In this document: positions 18,762 to 27,714 of the stretch, piece after piece
Layout of the letters: each line of letters starts with the position of its first letter
Numbering within the stretch: position 1 is the first letter of the stretch
Assembly: GCF_029439465.1 (NCBI RefSeq)
Contig: NZ_JAROAV010000028.1
Span: 496,001 to 560,000 of the forward strand
Direction: 5' to 3'
Source: Luteipulveratus flavus
GTDB lineage: Bacteria; Actinomycetota; Actinomycetes; Actinomycetales; Dermatophilaceae
Length of the DNA: 64,000 bases
Translations under genes and position numbers: made by a program
Notes under the pieces: model-generated
Told to the model about the DNA's origin: nothing
Seen by the model: only the letters and a program-made list of their open reading frames with translations
Databases searched by the model: none

Positions 18762-20045
18762 CTAGCGGGTCGGGTCGAACGGGCGCAGCTCGGACGGGAC
18801 GACACCGCTGACCATCTGCTCGGCGAGCAGCTGGCCGGACAGCGGGCCGAGGGTGATGCCCCACATGCCGTGACCGCCGTTGACCCAGACGCGCGGGACC
18901 TTGGTCGCCCCGACGAGCGGCAGCCCGTCGACGGTGACCGGACGGCCGCCGACCCAGACGTCCTGCCGGTCGTCCCAGTCGACGCCGGACAGCAGCGGCC
19001 GGCCGGAGCGGACGATGGCGTCGACGCGGTCGGCGTTGAGCGGGGCCTCGGTGTCGGCGAACTCCATCGTGCCGCCGACCCGCAGCCGGTCGCCGTACGG
19101 CGTGCACGCGACCCGCTCGTACGGGAAGTAGACCGGGCACGGCACGGGCTTGGCGGCGGGCTCGGTGACCGCGACCGAGAAGGAGTAGCCGCGACCGGCG
19201 CGCAGCGGGACCCGCACGCCGCAGCGGGCGGCGAGCTCGGGCAGCCAGGCGCCGGTGGCCAGGACGACCGCGTCGCCGTGGACCGGCTCGCCGGACACCA
19301 TCTCGACGGTGACGCCCTGCGGACCGTGGCGCAGCGCCCGGACGTTCGAGCCGATGACCACCTCGCCACCGCGCTCCTGCACGGCCGCGGCGAGCGCGTC
19401 GACGTAGGCGCCGGGGTCGATGTAGCGCTGGCCGCCGATGCGGATCGCGCGCTCGACGCGGTCGGAGACGATCGGCAGCTCGGCGCGCAGCGTGGCGTTG
19501 TCGACCTCGGTGGTCTCCAGGTCCAGACCGGCCTGGTGGATCAGCTCGATCTCGTGCTCCAGGCCCGCGGCGTCCGCGGCCTTGAGGAAGGCGGCCATGA
19601 TCGGCGCCTCGTGCGAGATGGCCTTCACGCCACCGGCCTCCAGGGCGTCGTACGCCCCGAGCGCCCGGCGGTTCACCGGGACGAAGTCGTGCATGGTGCG
19701 CATCCACTGACCCGGCGTGCAGCGGCGGGCGAAGCCGAGCAGGAAGCGGGCCAGGCGAGGGTCCGGCCGGAGCGGCACGTACAGCGGCGAGTTGGGGTCC
19801 AGGACCGCCTTGAGGCCGTACTTGAGCACCGACGGGTCGGACAGCGGCACGCTCAGGCCGGGCGAGATCCAGCCGGCGTTGCCCCACGAGCTGCCGGCCG
19901 CGACGCCGCTGCGCTCGATGACCGTCACGTCGACGTCGTGCTCCTGCAGGAACCAGGCGGTCGAGAGACCGACCATTCCCGCACCGACCACGACGACGTG
20001 CGCGCGACCGTTGGGTCGTACCGGGGTCAGCCGTTCCGAGCTCAT
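18762..20045 (-). CDS. D-amino-acid dehydrogenase-like FAD oxidoreductase (DadA family)
   Basis: Flavoenzyme of 427 residues of the DAO superfamily. The dinucleotide-binding motif VVVVGAGMVGLSTAWFL begins near residue 17, followed by VIERSGVAAGSSWGNAGWISPGL, a DadA hallmark, and near the end VNGGHGMWGITLGPLSGQLLAEQM. It would oxidise D-amino acids to imines that pass electrons to the respiratory chain. AGGAGG precedes ATG 20045 at six bases. It is not part of the conserved block around it; the nearby Rid protein may remove its imine product. Confidence 0.86.
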   Translation of the reverse strand: MSSERLTPVRPNGRAHVVVVGAGMVGLSTAWFLQEHDVDVTVIERSGVAAGSSWGNAGWISPGLSVPLSDPSVLKYGLKAVLDPNSPLYVPLRPDPRLARFLLGFARRCTPGQWMRTMHDFVPVNRRALGAYDALEAGGVKAISHEAPIMAAFLKAADAAGLEHEIELIHQAGLDLETTEVDNATLRAELPIVSDRVERAIRIGGQRYIDPGAYVDALAAAVQERGGEVVIGSNVRALRHGPQGVTVEMVSGEPVHGDAVVLATGAWLPELAARCGVRVPLRAGRGYSFSVAVTEPAAKPVPCPVYFPYERVACTPYGDRLRVGGTMEFADTEAPLNADRVDAIVRSGRPLLSGVDWDDRQDVWVGGRPVTVDGLPLVGATKVPRVWVNGGHGMWGITLGPLSGQLLAEQMVSGVVPSELRPFDPTR

Positions 20046-20245
20046 TGCTGCCTCCTGCCTCCGTCGGGGCGCGTCCGCGCGGGCCCGGCGATCGTTCCTT
20101 GATGATCGACCTGACATCTCGTCCACGATGGTGCACGCGATGCCGCGACGATCGTCGGCACCGTGTCATGTCTGGCGCGTACTCGCGAGTAGGCCATGGG
20201 ACGCCCCCTCCCCCGGGCGCCGAGTCGACATCTAGTCTCGGACGG

Positions 20246-21289
20246 GTGAGCGACCGCCGACCAACCTCATCCGACTGGGCGGGCGTCCGGCTGCACATCG
20301 TCAGCGGCAAGGGCGGCACCGGCAAGACGACCGTCGCGGCGGCCCTGGCGATGGCACTCGCCACCGAGGGCAGCCGCGTCCTGCTCGTCGAGGTCGAGGC
20401 CCGTCAGGGCATCAGCCAGACCTTCGACGTCCCGCAGCTGGGCGAGGAGGAACGCCGCGTCGCCCGCGGGCTGCACGGCGGCGAGGTCGTCGGCCTGTCG
20501 GTCGACGCCAAGGCCGCGCTGATGGAGTACCTCCAGATGTTCTACAAGCTCGGGCGCGCCGGCGGGATGCTCGAGCGCTTCGGCGTCGTCGACTTCGCGA
20601 CGACGATCGCGCCGGGCGTCCGGGACGTCCTGCTGATCGGCAAGGTGTACGAGGCCGTCGGGCGTCGCGAGGGCAAGCGGCGCGGCGGGGACCGGACGTA
20701 CGACGCCGTCGTCCTGGACGCACCGCCGACCGGACGGATCGGGCGGTTCCTCAACGTCAACCACGAGGTCGCGGGTCTGGCGAAGGTCGGGCCGGTACGG
20801 CAGCAGGCCGACTCCATCACCCGGCTGCTGCAGTCGCCCCAGACCGTGGTCCACCTGGTGACCCTCCTGGAGGAGATGCCGGTCCAGGAGACCATCGACG
20901 CCGCCGCCGAGCTGGAGCGCATCGGGATGCGCGTCGGCGCGATCATCGTCAACCAGGAGCGCCAGCCGCTGCTGAGCCCGCAGGCGGTCGCCACGCTGCG
21001 GGAGGACCCCGACGGCACGACCCTGCTGGAGAAGGACCTCGGCTCGGCCGGCCTACGGGTCGGGCCGGTGCTCACCGGCGGGCTGGTCCAGACCGGCCTC
21101 GACCTCGGCGACCGGCTGGAGCTGGAGGCGCAGGAGCGCGCCGAGATCGCCCGGCTGGAGCGACCGACGTACCACCTGCCGCTGCTGCGGGACGGCCTGG
21201 ACGCCGGCGGGCTGAGGGAGCTGGCCGACGCGCTCGCCGGTCAGGGCATCTGCGCGAACCAGGACGAGAGCGAGGGGACGGCCGGATGA
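20246..21289 (+). CDS. ArsA/GET3-like ATPase, first of a tandem pair (Rv3679-like)
   Basis: P-loop ATPase of 347 residues of the anion-transporting/GET3 superfamily. The deviant Walker A motif SGKGGTGKTTVAA is at ~20, the switch region VLDAPPTGRIGRFL follows, and VVHLVTLLEEMPVQETIDAA matches the ArsA C-terminal half. It has no arsenic-binding Cys triad. The downstream ATPase starts inside its stop codon (ATGA), and in M. tuberculosis the homologous pair Rv3679-Rv3680 forms a heteromeric complex; the same is likely here. GTG 20246 gives a normal N-terminus. Confidence 0.9.
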   Translation: MSDRRPTSSDWAGVRLHIVSGKGGTGKTTVAAALAMALATEGSRVLLVEVEARQGISQTFDVPQLGEEERRVARGLHGGEVVGLSVDAKAALMEYLQMFYKLGRAGGMLERFGVVDFATTIAPGVRDVLLIGKVYEAVGRREGKRRGGDRTYDAVVLDAPPTGRIGRFLNVNHEVAGLAKVGPVRQQADSITRLLQSPQTVVHLVTLLEEMPVQETIDAAAELERIGMRVGAIIVNQERQPLLSPQAVATLREDPDGTTLLEKDLGSAGLRVGPVLTGGLVQTGLDLGDRLELEAQERAEIARLERPTYHLPLLRDGLDAGGLRELADALAGQGICANQDESEGTAG

Positions 21290-22461
21290 CCGCAGTGACC
21301 CACGAGGTGGACGTTCTGGACGTCGACACGCTCATCGAGAGCTCCGCGACCCGGACCATCGTGTGCTGCGGGTCCGGCGGCGTCGGCAAGACGACCACGG
21401 CCGCGGCCGTCGCCGTACGCGCCGCCGAGGCCGGCCGGACGGTCGCGGTGCTCACCATCGATCCGGCCCGTCGGCTCGCTCAGGCGCTGGGCCTGGAGGA
21501 GATGGGCAACGAGCCGGTCCCCGTCCCGACCGTCGACCGCTCGGCGGGCGGCTCACTCGACGCGATGATGCTGGACATGAAGCGCACCTTCGACGAGGTG
21601 GTGCTCAACCACGCCGCGCCGGACAAGGCGCAGCAGATCCTGGCGAACCCCTTCTACCAGGCGGTGTCGAGCTCGTTCGCAGGGACGCAGGAGTACATGG
21701 CGATGGAGCGCCTCGGCCAGCTGATGGCCGAGCGGGTGGACGGACGTCCGCGCTGGGACCTGATCGTCGTCGACACCCCTCCGTCGCGGTCCGCGCTGGA
21801 CTTCCTGGACGCCCCCAAGCGGCTCGGGTCGTTCCTGGACGGGCGGTTCATCCGGTTGCTGACGGCGCCCGCCAAGGTGGGCGGCCGCGCCTACCTCAAG
21901 GTCGTCTCCGTGGGCGTCGGAGCGGTCAGCGGCGCGATGGCCAAGGTCCTCGGCGCCCAGTTCCTCGCCGACGTGCAGACCTTCGTCGCCGCGCTGGACA
22001 CGATGTTCGGCGGGTTCCGCGAGCGGGCTGAGCAGACGTTCGCGCTGCTGCAGAACCCCGGCACGGCGTTCCTCGTCGTGGCCACCCCCGAGCGGGACGC
22101 CCTGCGCGAGGCGTCCTACTTCGTCGACCGGCTCGCCGAGGAGGGGATGCCCCTGGCCGGGCTGGTCGTCAACCGGGTGCAGATGACATACGTGCCGTCG
22201 TTGTCCGCCGCGCGTGCGGTCGCCGCCGCCGAGAGTCTCGACGACGAGCCGTCCCGCTCTGGCTGGTCACCGGCCGACTCGGCAGCCCTCCTGCGGCTGC
22301 ACGCGGACATCGCCGAGCAGTCGGTCAGGCACGCCGCCGCGGTGGGCCGCTTCACGGCCTCCCACCCGGACATCGCCCAGGTGCAGGTGCCGTCAGCGGC
22401 ACACGACGTCAACGACGTCGAGGAGCTACGTCAGATCGGTGAGAGCCTGACCGGCGCGTGA
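21286..22461 (+). CDS. ArsA/GET3-like ATPase, second of a tandem pair (Rv3680-like)
   Basis: Protein of 391 residues with a canonical deviant Walker A motif CCGSGGVGKTTTAA near 33, the switch I region LTIDPARRLAQALGL and switch II VVDTPPSRSALDFLDAPKRL. The C-terminal half continues with FLVVATPERDALREASYFVDRL, as in GET3-type ATPases. Co-translated with the ATPase upstream. The partner pair is probably a cytosolic ATPase complex linked to stress tolerance; anion transport has not been shown for this group. It ends 21 bases from the opposing whiB gene. Confidence 0.9.
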   Translation: MTAVTHEVDVLDVDTLIESSATRTIVCCGSGGVGKTTTAAAVAVRAAEAGRTVAVLTIDPARRLAQALGLEEMGNEPVPVPTVDRSAGGSLDAMMLDMKRTFDEVVLNHAAPDKAQQILANPFYQAVSSSFAGTQEYMAMERLGQLMAERVDGRPRWDLIVVDTPPSRSALDFLDAPKRLGSFLDGRFIRLLTAPAKVGGRAYLKVVSVGVGAVSGAMAKVLGAQFLADVQTFVAALDTMFGGFRERAEQTFALLQNPGTAFLVVATPERDALREASYFVDRLAEEGMPLAGLVVNRVQMTYVPSLSAARAVAAAESLDDEPSRSGWSPADSAALLRLHADIAEQSVRHAAAVGRFTASHPDIAQVQVPSAAHDVNDVEELRQIGESLTGA

Positions 22462-22482
22462 CGGCCGGGCGGCGGTCGTGCA

Positions 22483-22794
22483 TCAGGTGAGGCTGTTCGC
22501 CTCGTCCGCACGCGCGGTCTTGAAGAGGGACGCCCACGAACGCACGTCCGGGCGACGGCGCAGCAGCGCACGACGCTCGCGCTCGGTCATCCCACCCCAG
22601 ACGCCGTACTCGGTGCGGTTGTCCAAGGCGTCCGCCAGGCACTCCGCCACGACAGGACAGCGCTGGCAGATGACCTTGGCGGTCTGCTGTGCGGCGCCCT
22701 TGGCGAAGAGCTCGTCCGGTGAGCCCGAGCGGCACACGGCCCGGGCGGCCCAGTTGTCGTCCCACAGCTGCGTTTCCGGAGCAATCGCGGTCAT
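22483..22794 (-). CDS. whiB4: WhiB family Fe-S transcription factor (WhiB4 position)
   Basis: 103-residue redox-sensitive DNA-binding protein. Cluster ligands are Cys21, Cys43, Cys46 and Cys52 (VCRSG, VICQRC, ECLADAL), followed by the turn GVWGGMTERERR and a basic tail. By position between the ArsA pair and the PBP it corresponds to Rv3681c (whiB4). The ATG at 22794 lies 10-15 bases behind GGAGG. It is divergent from ponA2, with a 24-base palindrome in the shared upstream region. Confidence 0.92.
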   Translation of the reverse strand: MTAIAPETQLWDDNWAARAVCRSGSPDELFAKGAAQQTAKVICQRCPVVAECLADALDNRTEYGVWGGMTERERRALLRRRPDVRSWASLFKTARADEANSLT

Positions 22795-22894
22795 GAGGGT
22801 GTGGCCTCCAATAAATTGTCGTACCCGCCCCCACGGGTGCAAAAAGGCTACGAAGGGCGGGCAGCACCCCGGTAGAGCCCGCTGGGACCATTTA

Positions 22895-22918
22895 CGAGTA
22901 GTCCTTTAGGACTACTCG
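22895..22918. promoter_or_regulatory. AT-richer palindrome between divergent whiB and ponA2
   Basis: CGAGTAGTCCT TT AGGACTACTCG, an 11-bp perfect inverted repeat with a two-base centre. It lies about 100 bases from each of the two start codons, so it is not expected to be a terminator; an operator for a dimeric regulator is more likely. No second copy seen in the window. Confidence 0.6.
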
Positions 22919-23020
22919 GACTAGTGACCAGGTCGTGCGACCGGGATCACGCGACGGGGACACCCCGGCGACGCCCCGCCCTCGCCCTGGCCGGAGCGCA
23001 CGGGTCGGCGGGTTACCCTG

Positions 23021-25300
23021 ATGACCATGCGTCAAGCGACCCGGATGGCCAATGTCCTGAGCCTTCTCGGAGCACTGCTCGCCACCTCGATGGTGCTCGG
23101 ACTGCTCGCCGCGGGACTGGTCCTACCGGCGGTGGGCGCCACGGGCCAGGCCGCCAAGAAGAGCGTCTCGATGTTCAACGGGCTGCCGAGCGACTTCGAG
23201 CTCAACCCGCTGAACCAGCAGTCCCGCATCCTGGCCGCCGACGGCTCGGTCATCGCGACGCCGTACGACGAGAACCGGATCGTGGTCCCGCTGTCGAAGA
23301 TCTCGCCGCTCATGCAGCAGGCCCAGGTCGCGATCGAGGACAAGCGCTTCTTCGAGCACGGCGGTGTGGACCCCCAGGGCCTGGCGCGCGCGGTCGTCTC
23401 CAACGTCGTGAGCAGCGGCACCCAGGGCGCCTCCACGCTGACGCAGCAGTACGTCAAGGTCGTCATGCAGAGCCAGGCGCTGAAGTCCGGCGACAAGCAG
23501 GCCGCCCAGGACGCCATCTCCCGGACCGGCACCGAGGGCTACCTGCGCAAGCTGCAGCAGCTGAAGTACGCGGTGACGCTCGAGCAGAAGATGTCCAAGA
23601 CCCAGATCCTCGAGGGCTACCTCAACACGGTCTACTTCGGCGACCAGCAGTACGGCGTCGAGGCGGCGGCCAAGCACTACTTCAACGTGCCGGCGTCCAG
23701 GCTGAGCGTGAGCCAGGCGGCGACGCTCGCCGGTGTCGTGCAGCGGCCGGGGCAGACCGACCCGATCCACGACCCGCAGGCGTCCACCGCCCGCCGCAAC
23801 ACCGTCCTGGACCGGATGCTGGAGCAGAAGTACATCACCCCGGAGCAGCACGCCCAGGCGCGCGCCCGGAAGATGTCGGACGACCTGCGCGTCACGAACT
23901 TCGACCAGAGCTGCGCGCAGAAGAAGCAGTACGCCTACTTCTGCTACTACGTCCAGGACTGGCTGCTCGGTCAGCCGGCCCTCGGCAAGACGCCGCGCGA
24001 GCGCCTGCGGGCCCTGCAAGCCGGCGGCCTGCAGGTGCAGACGGCGATGGACCCCAAGAAGATGGCCACCATCGACCGCACGCTCAAGAGCCGCGTGCCC
24101 GTCGCGGACCCGGCTGACATCCAGACCGCCGCGGTGATGATCCAGCCCGGCACCGGACTCGTGCAGGCGATGGGCCAGAACACCGTCTACAGCAACACGC
24201 GCGGCGCCGGGAAGACCGGGCTCAACTACGTCGTTCCGACGCCGTCCAGCAGCGGGTTCAACATCGGCTCGTCGGCCAAGCTGTTCTCGATCGTCACCGC
24301 CCTCAAGGAGGGCCGGCAGATCAACTCGACGGTCAAGGTGCCGGCGTACAACGAGACGCGCGGTGAGGACAAGGACCCGGCGGTGAAGTTCACCTCCAAG
24401 GACTTCCCGCTCAAGGCCTGCGGCCTCGGTCGCAGTCCGCGGGGTGACTGGCACGTCCGCAACGACACGACCTTCTCCCCCGGACCGCGCACGCTGCCGG
24501 TGCTCCTCGGGCAGTCGATCAACACCGGCTTCGCCGAGCTGGTCAAGGAGGTCGGTTCGTGCAACGTGCACAAGACCGTCACCGACTTCGGCATGAAGCG
24601 GGTCAACGGCGACCCGATCTACCGCGGACCGTCGGCCGTGACCCTGGGAGACAACAGCTCGCCGCTGATGCTCGCGAACGCGTACGCGACCGTCGCCGCG
24701 GGCGGGAAGTACTGCTCGCCCCGCCCCGTCATCTCGATCAAGAACAGCCAGGGCAAGGCCCTGCCGCTCAAGGTCGACCCGTGCAAGCAGGTGATCTCGC
24801 CGCAGATCGCGGCCGGCACGGTCAGCATCTTCCACGCACCGTTCAACGTCCCGAGCGGCACCGCCACGAAGTCCAAGCTCGCCGGCGGGCGCGACGCGTT
24901 CGGCAAGACGGGAACCATGAACCAGGCGATCTCGACCTGGTTCGTCGGATCCACGCCGCAGCTGACCACCGCGGTGTGGGTCGGCCGCGCGGACGACGGC
25001 CCGAACGGCGGCAAGCACAACGACGACGGCACGCTCATCGCCATGAAGGGCATCAAGCTGCCCGGCCTGGACACCGGTGACGAGTACGTCTTCGGTGGCA
25101 CGCTGGCCGCCCCGATGTGGAAGACCATCATGGACGAGACGCTCAAGGGTCAGCCGATGCTCCGGTTCCCGGCGCCTCCGGCCACGATGGTCGGTACCGC
25201 GCCGCCGGACGCCATGACCACCATCAAGGACCCGGGCGCGAGCAACCCCACCAGCTCGCCGACGAGCCAGCCGACCGGCACCAAGGGCAAGAAGAAGTAG
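23021..25300 (+). CDS. ponA2: Bifunctional class A penicillin-binding protein (PonA2-like)
   Basis: Peptidoglycan glycosyltransferase/transpeptidase of 759 residues. One N-terminal transmembrane segment (~10-37), a GT51 domain with AIEDKRFFEHGGVDPQG and GASTLTQQYVK, then the transpeptidase with SxxK (Ser417-Lys420, SSAK), SxN in GQSINTGFAEL, and KTGT near 628. The C-terminal PASTA domain of some relatives is absent; the tail is Ser/Thr/Pro-rich and ends in KGKKK. By context it equals Rv3682. ATG 23027 is an alternative start. A very strong terminator follows. Confidence 0.94.
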   Translation: MTMRQATRMANVLSLLGALLATSMVLGLLAAGLVLPAVGATGQAAKKSVSMFNGLPSDFELNPLNQQSRILAADGSVIATPYDENRIVVPLSKISPLMQQAQVAIEDKRFFEHGGVDPQGLARAVVSNVVSSGTQGASTLTQQYVKVVMQSQALKSGDKQAAQDAISRTGTEGYLRKLQQLKYAVTLEQKMSKTQILEGYLNTVYFGDQQYGVEAAAKHYFNVPASRLSVSQAATLAGVVQRPGQTDPIHDPQASTARRNTVLDRMLEQKYITPEQHAQARARKMSDDLRVTNFDQSCAQKKQYAYFCYYVQDWLLGQPALGKTPRERLRALQAGGLQVQTAMDPKKMATIDRTLKSRVPVADPADIQTAAVMIQPGTGLVQAMGQNTVYSNTRGAGKTGLNYVVPTPSSSGFNIGSSAKLFSIVTALKEGRQINSTVKVPAYNETRGEDKDPAVKFTSKDFPLKACGLGRSPRGDWHVRNDTTFSPGPRTLPVLLGQSINTGFAELVKEVGSCNVHKTVTDFGMKRVNGDPIYRGPSAVTLGDNSSPLMLANAYATVAAGGKYCSPRPVISIKNSQGKALPLKVDPCKQVISPQIAAGTVSIFHAPFNVPSGTATKSKLAGGRDAFGKTGTMNQAISTWFVGSTPQLTTAVWVGRADDGPNGGKHNDDGTLIAMKGIKLPGLDTGDEYVFGGTLAAPMWKTIMDETLKGQPMLRFPAPPATMVGTAPPDAMTTIKDPGASNPTSSPTSQPTGTKGKKK

Positions 25301-25309
25301 TCCGGGCGT

Positions 25310-25357
25310 GCACGACGAGGCCCGCCGGAGCGATCGCTCCGGCGGGCCTCGTCGTGC
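25310..25357. terminator. 48-base perfect palindrome, bidirectional terminator
   Basis: The left half starts GCACGACGAGGCCCGCCGGA and the right half is its exact complement, centred on CGATCG. It lies between the convergent ponA2 and yqeY genes, ten bases after the former and 14 bases after the latter stop. Confidence 0.85.
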
Positions 25358-25370
25358 GTAGGTCCTGCGA

Positions 25371-25826
25371 CTAGGCGCTGAGCGCGCGGCGTACGGCGGC
25401 GGCGACCCGACCACCCTCGGCGCGGCCGGCGACCTTGGGCTGCACGACCTTCATCACGTCGCCCATCTGGGCCATCCCGGACGCGCCGGCCTCGAGGACC
25501 CCCTCGGCGGCGAGGGCGTCCAGCTCCTCGTCGCTGAGCTGCTTGGGCAGGTAGGTCTCCAGCACCGCCAGCTCGGCCCGCTCCTTGTCGGCGAGCTCGG
25601 AGCGGTCGGCGCCGTCGAAGGCCAGCGCGGCCTCGCGGCGCTTCTTGGCCTCCTTGGTGATGACCGTCAGGACCTCGTCGTCGGAGAGCGTCCGCGACTC
25701 CGTACCGGCGACCTCGGCGTTGCCGATGGCGGCGAGGGTCATCCGCAGCGTGCCGGAGCGCAGCTGGTCACGGGCACGGATGGCGTCGGTGAGGTCGGAA
25801 CGCAGAGTGGCCTTCAGGTCGGTCAT
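25371..25826 (-). CDS. GatB/YqeY domain protein
   Basis: Cytoplasmic protein of 151 residues, the stand-alone YqeY form of the tRNA-binding domain at the C-terminus of GatB. Seen: LKATLRSDLTDAIRARDQLRSGTLRMTLAAI, KEAKKRREAALAF, LETYLPKQLSDEELD and the end GRVAAAVRRALS. The role may be in tRNA-dependent amidation or a related process but is not settled for the family. It is divergent from the phosphoesterase gene. Confidence 0.9.
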   Translation of the reverse strand: MTDLKATLRSDLTDAIRARDQLRSGTLRMTLAAIGNAEVAGTESRTLSDDEVLTVITKEAKKRREAALAFDGADRSELADKERAELAVLETYLPKQLSDEELDALAAEGVLEAGASGMAQMGDVMKVVQPKVAGRAEGGRVAAAVRRALSA

Positions 25827-25917
25827 GGCGCCAGTCTGGCAGGCGGCTGGAGTCGGCTCCATCGAGTTGCCCGCGCCCCATGCCTCGCTCGGCTGTGGCG
25901 GTGCGAGGATGACCGCC

Positions 25918-26865
25918 ATGTCCGTACGCCGTGCCGCTGCCCTCACCGTCGGCGCCGGAGCGGCGGCGCTCGGCTGGGCCACGCTCGTCGAACGGCACTG
26001 GTACGCGCTGCGCCGGACCACCCTGCCCGTCCTCGCGCCCGGTAGCCGGCCGCTGCGCGTGCTGCACGTGTCCGACCTGCACCTCGTGCCGCGGCAGGAG
26101 CACCGCATCGGGTGGGTGCAGGCGCTGGCCGGGCTCGAGCCGGACTACGTCGTCAACACCGGCGACAACTGCTCGGACCTGGAGGCGGTGCCGGCGGTGC
26201 TGCGGGCGTTCGAGCCGCTGCTGGAGGTACCCGGCTGCTTCGTCCTGGGGTCCAACGACTACTTCGCGCCGACACCGAAGAACCCGATGCGCTACTTCAA
26301 CCTCTCTCACGAGCGAGGGGCCAACCTCGGGTCCACCCCGCTGCCCGTGGACGAGCTCGTCGCCGGGTTCACCGGGGGCGGCTGGACCGACCTGAACAAC
26401 CGGCGTACGAGGGTCGACATCCGCGGCCTGGACGTCGAGCTCGTCGGCGTCGACGACCCGCACCTGGACTACGACCGGTACGAGGACGTGTCCGCGGCGG
26501 CCGACACCGACGCCGCGCTCACGCTGGGAGTCCTGCACGCGCCGTACACCCGCGTCCTGGACGGGATGAGTGCCGACGGCGCCCAGCTGCTGCTGGCCGG
26601 GCACACCCACGGCGGACAGCTGGCGGTGCCGTTCTACGGGGCGCTGGTGACCAACTGCGACCTCGACCGCGGGCGCGCCAAGGGCGTCTCACGCTGGTGG
26701 CCGGGCGCGCACGGCCGGCCCTCCTCCGAGGCACCGACCGGCGCGTCGCTGCTGAACGTGTCGGCCGGGCTGGGGCACAGCAAGTACGCGCCCGCGCGGT
26801 TCGCGTGCCGTCCGGAGGCCAGTCTGCTGACCCTCGTCCCCCGAGGTGCCGAACCGATTTCATGA
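25918..26865 (+). CDS. Calcineurin-like metallophosphoesterase (Rv3683-like)
   Basis: Protein of about 315 residues with an N-terminal hydrophobic segment (~5-23) that may anchor it in the membrane. The metal-binding motifs are in order: HVSDLHLVP, NTGDNCSD, LGSNDYF, and LAGHTHGGQLAVPFYG, plus LGVLHAPYTRVLD. It follows ponA2 and yqeY as Rv3683 follows ponA2, so a cell-envelope role is plausible. ATG 25909 is an alternative start. The tRNA-Pro gene follows 57 bases later. Confidence 0.9.
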   Translation: MSVRRAAALTVGAGAAALGWATLVERHWYALRRTTLPVLAPGSRPLRVLHVSDLHLVPRQEHRIGWVQALAGLEPDYVVNTGDNCSDLEAVPAVLRAFEPLLEVPGCFVLGSNDYFAPTPKNPMRYFNLSHERGANLGSTPLPVDELVAGFTGGGWTDLNNRRTRVDIRGLDVELVGVDDPHLDYDRYEDVSAAADTDAALTLGVLHAPYTRVLDGMSADGAQLLLAGHTHGGQLAVPFYGALVTNCDLDRGRAKGVSRWWPGAHGRPSSEAPTGASLLNVSAGLGHSKYAPARFACRPEASLLTLVPRGAEPIS

Positions 26866-26922
26866 CTGGAGGGGGCAGCGGGTATCGTGTGCTCTCGTGC
26901 CCGCACGGTTGTGCGGGCGCAC

Positions 26923-26999
<77 letters not shown>

Positions 27000-27004
27000 A
27001 CCAG

Positions 27005-27046
27005 AACCGGCTCTGACCTGCGGAATCGCGGGTCGGGGCCGGTTTT
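27005..27046 (+). terminator. Intrinsic terminator of tRNA-Pro
   Basis: An 18-bp stem (27005-27022 with 27027-27044; AACCGGC outermost, several G-U pairs, loop GAAT) ends in a short T run. It starts five bases after the tRNA. Confidence 0.8.
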
Positions 27047-27155
27047 GCGCTGCCCGACGTAGACCCGGCGCCGCCGCGACCGTGTTCGCGCGTGAGACGG
27101 GTGCCCGCGGTCGCACCAGTACGCGGCTCGGAATCGAACGGTCCGCTCATGACCC

Positions 27156-27179
27156 AACCTTTTCAGTGATCCTGCGGTT
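27156..27179 (+). promoter_or_regulatory. Possible ECF-type promoter of the SigE-family operon
   Basis: AACC (27156-27159) and CGGTT (27175-27179) with a 15-base spacer, embedded in a CCCAACC/GGTTGGG inverted repeat, 38 bases before the sigma factor start. Similar to the AAC / CGT layout of ECF promoters, which are often autoregulated. Weak evidence. Confidence 0.3.
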
Positions 27180-27216
27180 GGGAGGGGCATGAACATCGAC
27201 ATCAGGGGGGACCTCG

Positions 27217-27714
27217 ATGCGCGCGAGTGACGAGGCGACGTTCGTCGGCTTCGTGACCAGCGCGTCGCCGGGTCTGCTGCGGACGGCGTGGCTCCTCACC
27301 GGGGACCACCATCTCGCCGAGGAGCTCGTGCAGGAGTCGCTGGAGCGGCTGTACCCGAAGTGGCGCCGGGTGCAGCACCAGCAACCACTGGCGTACACCC
27401 GGCGCATCCTGGTCAACCTCAACATCAGCCGCTGGCGCCGCTCGGGCGCGGAGTCCGTGAGCGCGACCGGCGTGCTGCGGGACGTCGCCGCCCCCGACGC
27501 GCTCGGCGTGGCCGACCAGCGCGACGAGGCCACCCGCCTGCTGCGGACGCTGCCGCCGCGCGAGCGACAGGTCGTCGTGCTGCGCTACTACGCCGACCTG
27601 CCCGAGCGTGAGGTCGCCGACCTCCTCGGCATCAGCGTCGGCACCGTCAAGAGCACCGCATCCCACGGCCTCGCCACGCTGCGAGCCGCGCTGGCCGCAC
27701 AGGAGCAGTCATGA
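27217..27714 (+). CDS. SigE-family (ECF-like) RNA polymerase sigma factor
   Basis: Sigma factor of 165 residues with only regions 2 and 4. Region 2: LLRTAWLLTGDHHLAEELVQESLERLYPKW; region 4: LPPRERQVVVLRYYADLPEREVADLLGISVGTVKSTASHGLATLR. This is the actinobacterial SigE group of about 160-175 residues. AGGGGGG precedes ATG 27217. Co-translated (ATGA) with the membrane protein that follows, which probably acts as its regulator. Confidence 0.88.
   Translation: MRASDEATFVGFVTSASPGLLRTAWLLTGDHHLAEELVQESLERLYPKWRRVQHQQPLAYTRRILVNLNISRWRRSGAESVSATGVLRDVAAPDALGVADQRDEATRLLRTLPPRERQVVVLRYYADLPEREVADLLGISVGTVKSTASHGLATLRAALAAQEQS

Noticed and set aside
17232-20102. A 956-codon frame on the plus strand
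   Set aside because: It lies opposite four well-supported genes (NUDIX, ridA, DUF4177, dadA-like) and has low-complexity Arg/Asp-rich translation.
22814-22842. Sigma-70 promoter (TTGCAC-N17-ACAATT) for whiB
   Set aside because: The transcription start would fall on the Shine-Dalgarno sequence 10-15 bases before the start codon, so the match is probably accidental.
22895-22918. Transcription terminator
   Set aside because: It lies upstream of both divergent genes, about 100 bases from each start, with no gene ending nearby.
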